From NCBI GenBank assembly GCA_945981915.1, contig CAMFRJ010000084.1, positions 1 through 6,018 on the forward strand: a stretch of DNA of 6,018 nucleotides. The letters run 5' to 3'. The notes under the pieces are model-generated. The model was given only the letters and a program-made list of their open reading frames with translations. It had not been told where the DNA came from and made no database searches. The stretch's first letter is position 1, and every line of letters begins with the position of its first letter. Positions 4,613 through 6,018 of the stretch are shown here, one piece after another. The position numbers and the translations under genes are program-made. This stretch comes from an uncultured Erysipelotrichaceae bacterium. GTDB taxonomy: Bacteria; Bacillota_I; Bacilli_A; Erysipelotrichales; Coprobacillaceae.

Positions 4613-6018
4613 AATCAGAAAGATCTTCTCCATTAGAAGCAATAACTTTTTTATACCAATAGAATGAATCTTTTCTATATCTGTTTAATGTTTTTAAATC
4701 AAATTCGTCTCTATCAACATAGATAAATCCATAACGTTTCACCATACCTTCATGAGTAGAGATCAAATCGATAGCTGACCATGGACAATATCCTAACATT
4801 TCAGCACCATCAGTAATTGCTAATTGGATCTGTTCAATATGTTTTCTTAAATATTCAATACGATATAGATCATGAACCTTTCCATCTTCAGTCAATTTAT
4901 CATAAGCACCCAAACCATTTTCAGTAACAATCATTGGTAAACGATAACGAGAATACATTTCACGAATAGTCGCTCTAAAACCAAATGGATCAATTTCCCA
5001 TCCAAAGTCAGTATGAGGTAAATTTGGATTAGCAGCTCCTAAATAAACTTCAGATTCCATTCTTGTCTTTTGTTGATCATGTCCAAATGTTTCTTTTTCA
5101 TCTTCTCCACACCATGAAACAGTAGCTGTAGAATAATAGTTAAATCCAATAAAATCTGGATGACCATTCTTTAAGATTTCCATATCTCCTTCTTCAATCA
5201 CTGGTGTTGCATTTCTTTTTTCCATGAATGCCCATGCCAAATTGTTATAAACACCATAAACTGCCATATCTAAATAAAGCCAGTTTCTAATAGCATTTAA
5301 GTTTTGTGCAGCTAAGATATCTTCAGGTTTGCAGCTAGCAGGATAAGCAAGAGCAATATTTGGTGCAGGTCCAATCTTACCACCTTCTACCATTTCATGA
5401 CAAAGTGCCATTGCTTTCGCCTGAGCAACTAACATATGGTGGTTTTGTTGGTACAATGATTTATATTTTTCAGGACCAGTCAATGTTGTTGTTCCAATAA
5501 TATCACCTGATAAGATCAATACATTTTGTTCATTAATTGTTAACCAGTATTTGACTCTATCACCAAAGTTTTCAAACATGACTTTCGCAAAGTTTGTAAA
5601 CCAGTCAATAGATTCTCTTTTTTCCCAACCACCCATTTCTTCTAATGCTTGTGGCATGTCAAAATGAAACATTGTGACTAATGGAATTATGTTATACTTC
5701 AAACATTCATTGATCACATTATTATAAAATTCAATACCTTCTGGATTTACTTCGCCAATCCCTTTTGGTAAGATTCTAGACCAAGAAATGGAAAAACGAT
5801 ATACTTTGAATCCCATTTCTGCCATTAAAGCAATGTCTTCTTTATATCTATGATAATGATCCGCACATACAGTGAGATCAGAAGTTCCTTCTGGTACTTT
5901 TTTGACATCTTGTACAGATGGCCCTTTACCATGAGATAGATTTGCTCCTTCTACTTGATAAGCTGATGTACTCGCTCCCCAAAGGAAATCTTTAGGAAAT
6001 GGTTTTAAATTTTTGTGT
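4611..6018 (-). CDS. GH1 family 6-phospho-beta-glucosidase, N-terminal few residues off the right edge
   Basis: The open frame gives 468 visible residues; GH1 enzymes are about 470-480. It hydrolyses phosphorylated beta-glucosides (cellobiose-, salicin- or arbutin-6-phosphate type) in the cytoplasm after PTS uptake. The GH1 N-terminal signature FLWGASTSAYQVEGA is at visible residues 11-25 (Gln21 binds the sugar). The acid/base is Glu163 in LTINEQN and the nucleophile Glu366 in MIVTENGLG; FHFDMP (117-122) holds the conserved His. Ser420, Lys427 and Tyr429 in STHEGMVKRY match the spacing of the phosphate-binding Ser428/Lys435/Tyr437 of Lactococcus LacG, which marks the 6-phospho group. Phospho-galactosidase is the main alternative. 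The ATG at 5825 is internal: the frame continues 64 codons upstream through the signature to 6018 and no start codon is reached. The true start is probably only a few codons beyond the edge. No PTS or antiterminator gene is visible. Confidence 0.93.
   Translation of the reverse strand, partial: HKNLKPFPKDFLWGASTSAYQVEGANLSHGKGPSVQDVKKVPEGTSDLTVCADHYHRYKEDIALMAEMGFKVYRFSISWSRILPKGIGEVNPEGIEFYNNVINECLKYNIIPLVTMFHFDMPQALEEMGGWEKRESIDWFTNFAKVMFENFGDRVKYWLTINEQNVLILSGDIIGTTTLTGPEKYKSLYQQNHHMLVAQAKAMALCHEMVEGGKIGPAPNIALAYPASCKPEDILAAQNLNAIRNWLYLDMAVYGVYNNLAWAFMEKRNATPVIEEGDMEILKNGHPDFIGFNYYSTATVSWCGEDEKETFGHDQQKTRMESEVYLGAANPNLPHTDFGWEIDPFGFRATIREMYSRYRLPMIVTENGLGAYDKLTEDGKVHDLYRIEYLRKHIEQIQLAITDGAEMLGYCPWSAIDLISTHEGMVKRYGFIYVDRDEFDLKTLNRYRKDSFYWYKKVIASNGEDLSD

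Noticed and set aside
1..6018. A previously undescribed multi-gene system across the window.
   Set aside because: All six genes belong to known families, mostly in separate transcription units with no shared pathway or unusual domain. No defence, toxin-antitoxin, retron or mobile element signature was seen on either strand.

Overview
The window is AT-rich bacterial chromosome. The genes are closely packed, use mostly A/T-ending codons, and have strong AGGAG-type ribosome binding sites and intrinsic terminators with short U-tracts. TGA serves as a stop codon (end of the MATE gene), so this is not a Mycoplasma-type code. Gene content (6-phospho-beta-glucosidase, MATE transporter, CapA-like and YczE-like proteins, DHH phosphoesterase) and style fit a low-GC Firmicute. 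A gut Erysipelotrichia/Coprobacillaceae-type organism is a reasonable guess, but that is inference and was not tested by a database search.

Layout, left to right. Positions 1-820 (minus strand) hold the N-terminal 273 residues of a membrane-anchored CapA/PgsA-type metallophosphatase-fold protein that runs off the left edge. A 72-bp divergent promoter region (821-892) separates it from a YvbK-like GNAT acetyltransferase (893-1348, plus). A 75-bp gap with a likely extended -10 promoter leads to a complete 446-residue MATE efflux transporter (1424-2764, plus). It converges, 11 bp apart, on a 332-residue DHH/DHHA1 phosphoesterase (2776-3774, minus), and one hairpin spans both stop codons. Next on the minus strand is a YczE/YitT-type membrane protein (best start 4503, end 3850). 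Last is a GH1 6-phospho-beta-glucosidase (4611 to beyond 6018, minus) that lacks only its extreme N-terminus.

How the genes relate. The three minus-strand genes on the right each end in a hairpin plus U-tract. Two of them (DHH and YczE) have a recognisable promoter just upstream, so they look like three single-gene transcription units. The GNAT and MATE genes are co-directional and could be partly co-transcribed, because no convincing terminator lies between them. No shared pathway links the six genes. The GH1 enzyme implies uptake of beta-glucosides by a PTS, but no PTS gene is visible here.

There is no stretch over 300 bp without a gene once the two edge-truncated genes are counted. I saw no tRNA, rRNA, CRISPR array, insertion sequence, phage gene or riboswitch. 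I did not find a new biological system. The observations worth a second look concern gene starts, edge-truncated genes, the shared convergent terminator and the divergent promoter palindrome.
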